Origin: JASFRI01 sp050115015
Lineage (GTDB): Bacteria > Acidobacteriota > Polarisedimenticolia > CBDVAL01
Assembly: GCA_050115015.1 (NCBI GenBank)
Contig: JASFRI010000280.1
Coordinates: forward strand, 1 to 5,933
Direction: 5' to 3'
DNA length: 5,933 nucleotides
How positions within the stretch are numbered: the first letter of the stretch is position 1; every line of letters begins with the position of its first letter. The notes below the pieces were generated by a model. That model was given only the letters and a program-made list of their open reading frames with translations, had not been told where the DNA came from and searched no databases. A program made the translations under genes and the position numbers. Positions 1 to 5,933 of the stretch are shown here, piece after piece.

Positions 1-225
1 CTGGACGCCACGGTGCAGCGCGTCGTCGCCGGCCTATTGAAGGGCGGCCCCGTGGCCCAGCGCCGGATCAAGGAGCTGATCCCTCAGGTCTGGGGGAACA
101 CGCCGGAGGAAATGGCCGAGCTGACCGCCCGGACGAACGCGGAGGCTCGTGCCAGCGAGGAGGGACAGGACGGGCTCAAGGCCTTCCTCGAGAAGCGTCG
201 ACCCGGGTGGATGGAGGCGGACTGA
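1..225 (+). CDS. liuC: Enoyl-CoA hydratase/isomerase family protein, C-terminal part (probable methylglutaconyl-CoA hydratase)
   Basis: This is the last 74 codons of a gene entering from the left edge, in phase from base 1. The visible protein is the helical C-terminal tail of the crotonase superfamily. A segment of the type KELI...TPEEMAELTARTNAEARAS is followed by EEGQDGLKAFLEKRRPGW, the usual ending of enoyl-CoA hydratases (S/A-EEG-x-GLxAFLEKRxPxW). The catalytic crotonase core is outside the window, so substrate cannot be read directly. The assignment to methylglutaconyl-CoA hydratase (3-methylglutaconyl-CoA to HMG-CoA) rests on context: the next genes are the carboxylase that makes its substrate and the lyase that uses its product, the liuC-liuD-liuE order known from leucine degradation operons. 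The stop TGA at 223-225 directly abuts the next GTG. Family confidence is high; the specific enzyme is inferred. Confidence 0.85.
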   Translation: MDATVQRVVAGLLKGGPVAQRRIKELIPQVWGNTPEEMAELTARTNAEARASEEGQDGLKAFLEKRRPGWMEAD

Positions 226-1720
<1,495 letters not shown>

Positions 1721-1722
<2 letters not shown>

Positions 1723-1725
1723 GGA
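1721..1725 (+). promoter_or_regulatory. Ribosome binding site for the separate biotin carrier gene
   Basis: GAGGA lies seven bases before the GTG at 1733 and overlaps the stop codon (1720-1722) of the biotin carboxylase gene. This is a reasonable Shine-Dalgarno position and suggests termination-reinitiation coupling. It is the main evidence that the downstream fragment can be translated on its own rather than being a dead remnant. Confidence 0.5.
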
Positions 1726-1732
1726 CGGCAGC

Positions 1733-2248
1733 GTGGACCTGAAGCTCCGGCGCGGCGAGATCCGCTACCAGGTGCACCGGGCGGGCGACGGTGAAGGAAC
1801 CACCTTCCACATCCGCCAGGGGCGGGAAGGCGAGGAGCACGCTCCCTCGGTGCTACCGGCGGCGGTGGAACCCCTGGGGGACGGTGAGTTCCGGATCGAG
1901 TCGCCCGCGGGGCCGCGCCGTGGGTACGCGGTCCGGGACGGGGATGCGATCTGGGTGGAGCTGGGGGGCGCCACCTTCCGTCTCGAGGTGGACCGCGGTC
2001 CTGGCCGGCGACGCGGCTCCGGCCGTCCCGATGCGGTCAGCTCGCCGATGCCCGGTCAGGTGGTGCGGGTGCTGGTGGCTGTGGGGGACCGGGTGCAGCG
2101 GGGGGAGACCTTGCTGGTGGTGGAGGCGATGAAGATGCAGATCGAGATCGCCGCTCCCCACGATGGAACGGTGCGCAGGCTCCCCTTTGCCGCGGGAGAC
2201 AAGGTGGACGCGGGAGTCGAGCTGGCCGAGATCGAGGGGGAATCGTGA
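1733..2248 (+). CDS. Biotin carboxyl carrier subunit with BT-like barrel (C-terminal part of methylcrotonyl-CoA carboxylase alpha)
   Basis: This 171-residue protein has a strand-rich N-terminal part (about residues 1-85, with LKLRRGEIRYQV and later FRIES and WVELGGATFRLEV) that looks like the barrel of the BT domain linking biotin carboxylase to the carboxyltransferase. A short basic Gly/Arg linker follows (GPGRRRGSGRP). The biotinyl domain starts near residue 96 with SSPMPGQVVRVLVAVGDRV. Biotin should be attached by the host biotin ligase at K134 of the EAMKM motif (131-135), and the domain closes with the usual APHDGTVRRLPFAAGDKVDAGVELAEIE. Its length plus that of the preceding gene (669 residues) equals a normal fused alpha chain. 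GTG at 1733 is the first start available in this frame; reading the frame upstream gives DEDGSVDLKL, which continues the preceding protein's homology with a one-base shift. It is either a genuine split subunit or the distal half of a frameshifted gene. Confidence 0.9.
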   Translation: MDLKLRRGEIRYQVHRAGDGEGTTFHIRQGREGEEHAPSVLPAAVEPLGDGEFRIESPAGPRRGYAVRDGDAIWVELGGATFRLEVDRGPGRRRGSGRPDAVSSPMPGQVVRVLVAVGDRVQRGETLLVVEAMKMQIEIAAPHDGTVRRLPFAAGDKVDAGVELAEIEGES

Positions 2249-3171
2249 GCCGCGATGCGCGCCGCGTCACGGTGGTCGAGGTCGGACCGCGGGATGGCCT
2301 GCAGAGCGGGTCGGTCTCCCTTCCCACCGACTTCAAGGTGCGCTACATCGATGCTCTCAGCCGCTCCGGGCTTCCGGTCATCGAGGTGACGTCGTTCGTC
2401 TCCCCGAAGTGGGTCCCGCTGATGGCGGACGGCGCGGAGGTCTTCAAGGCGATCCGCAAGCGGAAGGGCGTGCGCTACCCGGTCCTGGTCCCCAACGACA
2501 AGGGGATGGACCGCGCCCTCGAGGTCGGCGTCAAGGAGATTGCCGTGTTCACCGCGGCATCCGACACCTTCAACCTCAAGAACATCAACGCCACCATCGA
2601 GGAGTCCCTGGAACGCATCGGGCCGCTGGTGCGGCGGGCGAAGGAGCACCGCATGCGGGTCCGGGGCTACGTGTCCACGGTGATCTCGTGCCCGTACGAA
2701 GGGCACGTCGATCCCGCGAAGGTCGTCGATGTGACCCGGGCGCTGTTCGATCTCGGAGTCGACGAGGTATCGGAGGGGGACACCATCGGCGTGGGCACCC
2801 CCCCCGCCACCGGGCGGCTCCTGGATGCGCTCCTCGCCGCCTTCGACGCCGGCCGGATCGCCATGCACTTTCACGACACCTACGGGATGGCTCTGGCGAA
2901 CGTGGAGCAGGCGCTGTCGCAGGGGGTGTCGATCTTCGACGTCTCCTCCGGGGGCGTCGGAGGATGTCCGTTCGCTCCGGGGGCGACGGGAAACCTGGCC
3001 ACCGAGGACCTGGTCTACCTGCTCCACGGCAGGGGGATCGACACCGGAGTGGACCTGGACCGTCTTGTCGACGCCAGTGCCGTCCTCGAGGAGGCGCTGG
3101 GAAGGCCACTCCCCGGGCGGGCCTACCGTGCGCTCCGGACCCGCAAGGAGCGGGAGTCCGCCAGGACCTGA
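2245..3171 (+). CDS. liuE: Hydroxymethylglutaryl-CoA lyase
   Basis: This 308-residue protein should split (S)-HMG-CoA into acetoacetate and acetyl-CoA, the last step of leucine degradation. Length is normal for a bacterial lyase (about 300). It has the full DRE-TIM barrel signature set: VEVGPRDGLQ at 11-20 with catalytic R16 and D17, the VTSFVSPKWVP loop near 48-58, VSEGDTIGVGTP in the middle, the metal ligands H208 and H210 in HFHDTYGMALAN, and the mobile-loop cysteine C241 in GGVGGCPFAPGATGN. The family signature usually reads GLGGCPY; here it is GVGGCPF, a conservative change. The GTG start overlaps the preceding TGA as GTGA (4 bases) and is preceded by GAGGGGG at 2234-2240, so translation is coupled to the carrier gene. 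It is the last gene of the operon; the next gene is 138 bases away with its own promoter-like site. HMG-CoA lyase is distinguished from homocitrate or isopropylmalate synthases by short length and the Cys loop. Confidence 0.96.
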   Translation: MSRDARRVTVVEVGPRDGLQSGSVSLPTDFKVRYIDALSRSGLPVIEVTSFVSPKWVPLMADGAEVFKAIRKRKGVRYPVLVPNDKGMDRALEVGVKEIAVFTAASDTFNLKNINATIEESLERIGPLVRRAKEHRMRVRGYVSTVISCPYEGHVDPAKVVDVTRALFDLGVDEVSEGDTIGVGTPPATGRLLDALLAAFDAGRIAMHFHDTYGMALANVEQALSQGVSIFDVSSGGVGGCPFAPGATGNLATEDLVYLLHGRGIDTGVDLDRLVDASAVLEEALGRPLPGRAYRALRTRKERESART

Positions 3172-3195
3172 CACCGTCCGCCGGGCCTCTGATAC

Positions 3196-3237
3196 CGGGG
3201 AAACCCGTGTTCGCCCGTGCTACACTCCCAACGGGCG
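3196..3237 (+). promoter_or_regulatory. Putative promoter with inverted repeat around the -10 box, upstream of the DUF2007-like gene
   Basis: The 138-base gap between the lyase and the next gene holds TACACT at 3221-3226 preceded by GTGC, a plausible extended -10 box. No good -35 is seen at 16-18 bases upstream (the bases there are GGGGAAAC), so the site may rely on the extended -10 or on an activator. Seven-base inverted arms CGCCCGT (3212-3218) and ACGGGCG (3231-3237) flank the -10 box exactly and could be an operator. A small CGGG-GAAA-CCCG hairpin lies at 3196-3207. If used, the transcript would have a leader of about 75-80 bases before the ATG at 3310. The matching motif before the CBS gene raises confidence. 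Confidence 0.45.
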
Positions 3238-3309
3238 CCGGTCCGGGCCTCCGTGGCCGCCCGTGGAGCCGGAAACCCTGACGAAGCACATGCCGTCCGG
3301 AGGTGAACG

Positions 3310-3624
3310 ATGAGCTGTCCAGATTGCGGCAAGGAGCATCCCGCCGGGAAATGCGCGGCTTCGGACCACGAGATGGACTACGTCACGGTCCTCGAGACCA
3401 CGGAGCCGCAGCAGCTGTCGATCATCGAGTCGGTGCTCCAGGGGGCGGGGATCCCGTTCGTGGTCGAGGGAGCAGAGGGGGTGGGCCTGCTCCCCGTCGG
3501 CTTCGCGGGGACGGGGGACCAGCTGCACGGGCTCGCGGCCCGCATCAACGTGCCGCGGCAGATGGCCGAGGAGGCGCGGGCCCTCCTGGAGACCGTCGAT
3601 TCCGGAGACGGCTCCGAGGAATAG
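3310..3624 (+). CDS. DUF2007-like putative signal-transducing protein with N-terminal Cys/His knuckle
   Basis: This is a 104-residue soluble protein. Residues 1-20 form a small metal-knuckle-like segment with C3, C6, H10 and C15 (SCPDCGKEHPAGKCA), which could bind one zinc ion. From about residue 23 to 95 the pattern YVTVLETTEPQQLSIIESVLQGAGIPFVVEG...INVPRQMAEEARALLE fits the DUF2007 family: a ferredoxin-like fold in which a strand is followed by a helix selecting between the ends of a molecule, a Gly-rich loop, and a final V-P-x-x-x-x-EAxxLL helix. The biochemical role of this family is not established. The tail is acidic (DSGDGSEE). The ATG at 3310 has GGAGG at 3299-3303, six bases upstream; a later in-frame ATG at 3373 would remove the knuckle and has no comparable site. 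It is probably monocistronic, lying between its own promoter and a GC-rich hairpin. Confidence 0.8.
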   Translation: MSCPDCGKEHPAGKCAASDHEMDYVTVLETTEPQQLSIIESVLQGAGIPFVVEGAEGVGLLPVGFAGTGDQLHGLAARINVPRQMAEEARALLETVDSGDGSEE

Positions 3625-3634
3625 GCCGTCCTCG

Positions 3635-3652
3635 CCCCCCGGTTGCGGGGGG
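3635..3652 (+). terminator. GC-rich hairpin after the DUF2007-like gene
   Basis: CCCCCCG (3635-3641) and CGGGGGG (3646-3652) form a perfect seven-base stem with a GTTG loop, eleven bases after the stop codon. No T run follows, so it is not a classical Rho-independent terminator. It may still halt or stabilise the upstream transcript. The right arm overlaps the -35 box of the next promoter, so terminator and promoter share DNA. Confidence 0.4.
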
Positions 3653-3671
3653 TCGGCAGGGGACCTATCTT
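3643..3671 (+). promoter_or_regulatory. Promoter for a leaderless lipoprotein mRNA
   Basis: TTGCGG (3643-3648) and TATCTT (3666-3671) are separated by exactly 17 bases, a good housekeeping-type -35/-10 pair for a GC-rich genome. Only seven bases separate the -10 box from the GTG at 3679, so transcription should begin at or next to the start codon, giving an mRNA with no ribosome binding site. The first TTG of the longest open frame is in fact part of the -35 box, which argues against starting translation there. Confidence 0.6.
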
Positions 3672-3678
3672 CCGACCC

Positions 3679-4791
3679 GTGCGCGAACGGGCCCCCCTCC
3701 TGGCGCCGCTCCTGCTCCTCCTCCTGACGGCCTGCGGCGACTCGCCGGATTACCTCCGCCACCTCTTTCCCGGGCCGGTCCGGGCGGCGGAGGAGGTCGA
3801 CCGGCTCGATCCCATTCCCGAGGCGCTGGTCCTGCTTCCGGACGGCCGCTGGGCGGTGCGCGCCGGAGCGCCGCCGGGCCGCGGCGTCCTCCCGTACCGG
3901 GTGTCCGGAGGGCAGCTGACCGTCAGCATCCAGGGGGGACGATTCCTCGCCCGTGTGGACAACCTCCTCCGCGGCGAGGACGGATCCTGGCGTGTGGCAG
4001 TCTCGGAGCGTGCCGGCCTGCTCGCCGCGGCGACCCGCCGGGAACCCACCCTCGCCGGGACCGCCGTCATCCTCGTCCGTCTGGCCGACGGCAAGACGCG
4101 CGCGGTGGCCGGCTGGGACATGTCGGAGCTCCACGGCCATCTCGACGTGACGGCGATGAGCATCTCGCCGCGGGGCACCCGGCTGGCCTGCCAGCTGCGC
4201 GAGATGCACCCGAGCCGCAAGGAGGGTCCGCGGGAGGTCGGGCGACGGGGCCTGGTGCTCTCGCTGCTGGACCCGCCGGAGGAGCCGATCGACCTGGGGC
4301 CGGGGATCCGTGGGCCGATGACCTGGAGCGAGGACGGGACCCGGCTCTACTACGTCCGGGAGGACGGGGGAAGCGCCGGGACGCTCCTCCGGATCGAGCT
4401 TCCCGAGGAGCCCTCCGGGCCGGTCCCCCCCGAGCCGGCGCCCGAGACCGACGTCGCCCCCGTCGCGGACGCCGAGTCCCCGCCTCCCGCCGATTTCACC
4501 CGGGAGGAGCTGGTCGCCGCCATCGTGGAGGCCTCCTCGAAGGACCTCGCCGTGCGACTGTCCGGCATCACGAAGCTGGCCCGCATGCCGGATCCCATGG
4601 CGGTCGGGCCGCTCCTCACCGCCCTCCGTGGCGATGACCTGGCCTCCTGCCGTGCCGCCGATCAGGCGCTCTGGACCATCCTGGACCGCGACGGCGGCGA
4701 GGCGGCTCCTCCCGCGGATCGACCGGAGTGCCGTGATGCCGCCGCGGACTGGGAGAACTGGTGGAAGGGGAATCCCGACGCGGTGCGGTGA
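3679..4791 (+). CDS. Lipoprotein with propeller-like region and C-terminal HEAT-like repeats
   Basis: This 370-residue exported protein has a typical lipoprotein signal: RER at the N-terminus, a run of leucines, then lipobox L-T-A-C with C19 as the lipidation site, followed by Gly-Asp, which predicts outer-membrane or surface placement in a diderm. Residues about 45-245 are strand-rich with propeller-like repeats, such as LLPDGRWAV, SISPRGTRLACQL and WSEDGTRLYYV, resembling TolB/WD40-type blades. Residues about 248-272 are a Pro/Glu/Ala linker. Residues 273-345 are helical and HEAT-like (DLAVRLSGITKLARMPDPMAVGPLLTALRGDD, then a second helix pair). The protein ends with W358, W361 and W362 in WENWWKGN, a W..WW ending seen in other HEAT-repeat proteins. 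No catalytic motif is visible, so a binding or scaffolding role is likely. GTG 3679 is chosen over TTG 3643 because it yields a clean signal peptide and the earlier codon lies in the promoter. The specific function is unknown to me. Confidence 0.78.
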   Translation: MRERAPLLAPLLLLLLTACGDSPDYLRHLFPGPVRAAEEVDRLDPIPEALVLLPDGRWAVRAGAPPGRGVLPYRVSGGQLTVSIQGGRFLARVDNLLRGEDGSWRVAVSERAGLLAAATRREPTLAGTAVILVRLADGKTRAVAGWDMSELHGHLDVTAMSISPRGTRLACQLREMHPSRKEGPREVGRRGLVLSLLDPPEEPIDLGPGIRGPMTWSEDGTRLYYVREDGGSAGTLLRIELPEEPSGPVPPEPAPETDVAPVADAESPPPADFTREELVAAIVEASSKDLAVRLSGITKLARMPDPMAVGPLLTALRGDDLASCRAADQALWTILDRDGGEAAPPADRPECRDAAADWENWWKGNPDAVR

Positions 4792-4842
4792 CGTGCCGGA
4801 AGGCGGGACGGTGGGGTGTGTCGACTTAAACACAGATGGTGG

Positions 4843-4873
4843 TTGGACAGGGAAGCGGCCCGCGTGCTACAGT
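4843..4873 (+). promoter_or_regulatory. Promoter of the CBS-domain gene
   Basis: TTGGAC (4843-4848; or TGGACA one base on) and TACAGT (4868-4873) are 18-19 bases apart, with GTGC immediately before the -10 box as an extended element. The region just upstream (4817-4834) is the least GC-rich in the window and carries TGTGT/ACACA inverted arms around an 8-base loop. The predicted transcript begins near 4880, so the longest open frame, which starts at 4836, cannot be wholly translated from it. Confidence 0.55.
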
Positions 4874-4969
4874 CGAAACGCCTGCGGTTCCCGCACCACG
4901 ACCGATCTCCACTCTCCACCAAGCGATCCCCGCGATGGTGAGCCAGCTCTCCGGGCGGGGCGGAAGCCG

Positions 4970-4974
4970 GGAGG
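4970..4974 (+). promoter_or_regulatory. Ribosome binding site fixing the CBS gene start
   Basis: GGAGG lies five bases before ATG 4980. Neither in-frame upstream ATG (4836 or 4935) has a comparable site, and 4836 precedes the promoter -35 box. The leader would be about 100 bases. Confidence 0.7.
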
Positions 4975-4979
4975 ATTTC

Positions 4980-5513
4980 ATGGATTCCTTCTTCGAAGAC
5001 GCCGACGCCTACGGCCGTGATCCGCTGGAGCCGGCGGCCCGGAGCCGCGAGGAGGTCCTGCTGGATCAGCCCCTCCGCTCCCTGGAGCTCCGCTCGCCGC
5101 TCTCGCTGGACGCTTCCCGTCCGGCCAGCGAGGCGATCCGCATGATGCGAGAGCACCGGAACGGCAGCGTCCTGGTCACCTCGGCGGGGGTGCTGGTGGG
5201 CATCTTCACGGAGCGCGACGTGCTGACCCGGCTGGCGCTCGGGGAGCGCGACCCGGCGGCCACCCCTCTCGCGGAGGTCATGCGACCGGACCCGGAGACC
5301 CTCACGCCCGATGACCCGATGGTCTTTGCGCTCAACGTGATGAGCCTCGGTGGCTTCCGCCACATTCCGCTGGTCGGCGCCGGCGGTGTGCCGATGGGGG
5401 TGGTCTCGGTCCGGGATATCGTGAACCACCTAGTGGACCATTTCCCGGACAAGGTTCTCAATCTCCCCCCACGCCCGGGCGCCGACATCGCGAACTCGCG
5501 CGAGGGTGCCTGA
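4980..5513 (+). CDS. Two-CBS-domain (Bateman module) protein
   Basis: This 177-residue soluble protein consists of an acidic N-terminal stretch (DSFFEDADAYGRDPLEP) and a tandem pair of CBS motifs. The first spans about residues 31-92, with the strand-helix SEAIRMMREHRNGSVLV and closing GIFTERDVLTRL. The second spans about 96-155, with VMRPDPETLTPDDPMVFALNVMSLGGFRHIPLV and closing GVVSVRDIVNHL. Such pairs bind adenine nucleotides in the cleft between motifs; TERD and SVRD carry the Asp that usually contacts ribose. The end, HFPDKVLNLPPRPG, resembles a conserved tail in stand-alone CBS proteins. No catalytic or DNA-binding domain is attached, so it probably senses energy state and acts through a partner, which the neighbourhood does not reveal. 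A longer version from ATG 4935 (192 residues) is possible but lacks a ribosome binding site. It has its own promoter and faces the - strand tRNA gene tail to tail. Confidence 0.92.
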   Translation: MDSFFEDADAYGRDPLEPAARSREEVLLDQPLRSLELRSPLSLDASRPASEAIRMMREHRNGSVLVTSAGVLVGIFTERDVLTRLALGERDPAATPLAEVMRPDPETLTPDDPMVFALNVMSLGGFRHIPLVGAGGVPMGVVSVRDIVNHLVDHFPDKVLNLPPRPGADIANSREGA

Positions 5514-5576
5514 GGCAGCGGCCGGAGGGAGATCCGGGTCCTGCTGGGCGGGCTGGCCGGTTGCGGAGGGGGAGTT

Positions 5577-5651
5577 TGGTAGCGCTACGGGGATTCGAAC
5601 CCCGGTCTCGTGGCTGAGAACCACGCGTCCTGACCCCTAGACGATAGCGCC
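5577..5651 (-). tRNA. tRNA-Glu (anticodon CUC)
   Basis: The - strand folds into a complete 75-base cloverleaf. The acceptor stem is GGCGCTA with TAGCGCT, the D arm GTCT/GGAC, the anticodon stem CGTGG/CCACG with loop TTCTCAG, the variable loop AGAC, and the T arm CGGGG-TTCGAAT-CCCCG. The loop places CTC at positions 34-36, reading GAG. The D arm sequence GTCTAGGGGTCAGGAC is typical of bacterial tRNA-Glu. The discriminator is A and the CCA end is encoded (5577-5579). The first acceptor pair is G1-U72 rather than G-C, a mild oddity. It lies tail to tail with the CBS gene. No clear terminator follows it in the 63 bases before the CBS stop. Confidence 0.97.
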
Positions 5652-5667
5652 CCGTCGAGAAGCCGAG

Positions 5668-5696
5668 ATGCTACAACAGGCCCCGGGGCCTGTCAA
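5668..5696 (-). promoter_or_regulatory. Promoter of the tRNA-Glu gene
   Basis: On the - strand, TTGACA (5696-5691) is a perfect -35 consensus and is followed after exactly 17 bases by TAGCAT (5673-5668). The -10 box ends 16 bases before the first tRNA base at 5651, giving a 5' leader of roughly 10 bases. The -35 box overlaps the stop codon of the upstream - strand gene, and the spacer is occupied by a palindrome. Confidence 0.8.
5676..5693. repeat. 18-bp perfect palindrome inside the tRNA promoter
   Basis: ACAGGCCCCGGGGCCTGT is self-complementary over all 18 bases. It covers the promoter spacer and the last three bases of the -35 box. As RNA it can form a seven-base stem with a CCGG loop directly after the upstream gene's stop codon, but no T run follows. 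It may be an operator, an unusual terminator, or both. Confidence 0.6.
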
Positions 5697-5933
5697 ACCT
5701 CGCGCGAGGGCGGCTTTGGCGCACGTCCCTGCCGGCGCGAGGAGGCCTTGGCCTGCGGCCGCCGGGCCGTTTCGGGTTCCGCCTCCGCAGCGATGCCGTA
5801 GGCCGGGTAGAGGGCGGCGATCAGGCGGCGCCGGACTTCCGGGGGCATGTTGTGAACGACCAGCATGATGTGAACGAGCGTGCACTCCTGCCCGGATCTC
5901 TCCGGACAGTGTCTCTCGGCCAGTTCCGGGTCG
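5693..5933 (-). CDS. Unrecognised protein, C-terminal 79 residues
   Basis: A reading frame enters from the right edge on the - strand and stays open for 79 codons to TGA at 5695-5693. Codon use is strongly G/C at third positions (runs such as CTG ATC GCC GCC CTC TAC), unlike the competing shadow frame, so I consider it real. The visible protein begins DPELAERHCPERSGQECTL, with two cysteines and a histidine. A hydrophobic then helical section follows (HIMLVVHNMPPEVRRRLIAALYPAYGI). It ends in a basic, Ala/Pro/Arg-rich, probably disordered tail (RRPQAKASSRRQGRAPKPPSRE). I do not recognise the family. An internal ATG would give about 57 residues, but the open frame continues upstream to the window edge, so a longer gene is more likely. 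Its stop lies within the -35 box of tRNA-Glu. Confidence 0.6.
   Translation of the reverse strand, partial: DPELAERHCPERSGQECTLVHIMLVVHNMPPEVRRRLIAALYPAYGIAAEAEPETARRPQAKASSRRQGRAPKPPSREV

Noticed and set aside
2056..3174. - strand open frame of 372 codons opposite HMG-CoA lyase, and a + strand frame of similar length at 2163-3281
   Set aside because: Both overlap a complete, motif-verified lyase and show no recognisable domain.
3172..3200. Terminator for the liu operon
   Set aside because: Only a 4-base CCGG/CCGG pairing and a 4-base GAAA-loop hairpin (3196-3207) are present, without a T run, so I do not call a terminator.
3303..4637. + strand open frame of 444 codons
   Set aside because: It is very rich in Gly, Arg, Pro and Ala, overlaps two better genes out of frame, and has no domain pattern.
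3220..4833. Long - strand open frame (537 codons) opposite the DUF2007-like and lipoprotein genes
   Set aside because: It spans two well-supported + strand genes and their promoters, and its composition is that of a shadow frame.
5514..5576. Possible bidirectional terminator between the CBS gene and tRNA-Glu
   Set aside because: I could find only weak 4-base stems and no T run on either strand.
5495..5710. The 12-base word CTCGCGCGAGGG occurs at 5495-5506 and 5699-5710, near the ends of the two genes that flank tRNA-Glu
   Set aside because: The core is a self-complementary CG-rich word that encodes Ser-Arg-Glu in both genes. Chance is plausible, and there is no other similarity around it to suggest attachment sites.
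5637..5885. - strand open frame of 82 codons
   Set aside because: It runs into the tRNA-Glu gene and competes with another - strand frame that has better codon use.

Overview
The window is a very GC-rich (roughly 70%) bacterial chromosome segment, densely coded, with strong third-position G/C bias, frequent GTG starts and genes packed stop-to-start. Lineage cannot be fixed from the sequence alone. The style (leaderless-looking promoter, lipoproteins with HEAT repeats, DUF2007-type and CBS proteins) would suit a soil or sediment phylum such as Gemmatimonadota or Acidobacteriota, but that is inference. I see no transposase, integrase, CRISPR array or phage gene.

Positions 1-3171 hold the distal part of a leucine/isovalerate degradation (liu) operon on the + strand. 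The genes are the C-terminus of an enoyl-CoA hydratase (probable methylglutaconyl-CoA hydratase, LiuC), a biotin carboxylase subunit and a biotin carrier subunit that together equal one methylcrotonyl-CoA carboxylase alpha chain (LiuD), and HMG-CoA lyase (LiuE). They are separated by 0, 10 and -4 bases, so they are surely cotranscribed. They would carry 3-methylcrotonyl-CoA to acetoacetate and acetyl-CoA, together with a carboxylase beta chain expected upstream. The most notable point is that the alpha chain is broken inside its BT domain: one skipped base at the junction would restore a continuous protein of ordinary length and order.

Positions 3172-4791 hold two + strand genes that each appear to have their own promoter. 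One is a 104-residue DUF2007-like protein with an N-terminal Cys/His knuckle. The other is a lipoprotein with a propeller-like region, a Pro-rich linker and a HEAT-like tail. The lipoprotein promoter sits so close to its GTG that the mRNA should be leaderless.

Positions 4792-5513 hold a third independently promoted gene, a two-CBS-domain protein; its start is set by a strong Shine-Dalgarno site well inside the longest open frame. The promoter of this gene and that of the DUF2007 gene share a nearly identical 18-base -10/start region.

Positions 5514-5933 are read from the - strand. There is a complete tRNA-Glu(CUC) with encoded CCA and a strong TTGACA-N17-TAGCAT promoter, whose spacer is filled by an 18-bp perfect palindrome. 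Upstream of it is the C-terminal 79 codons of an unrecognised protein running in from the right edge, whose stop codon overlaps the tRNA -35 box.
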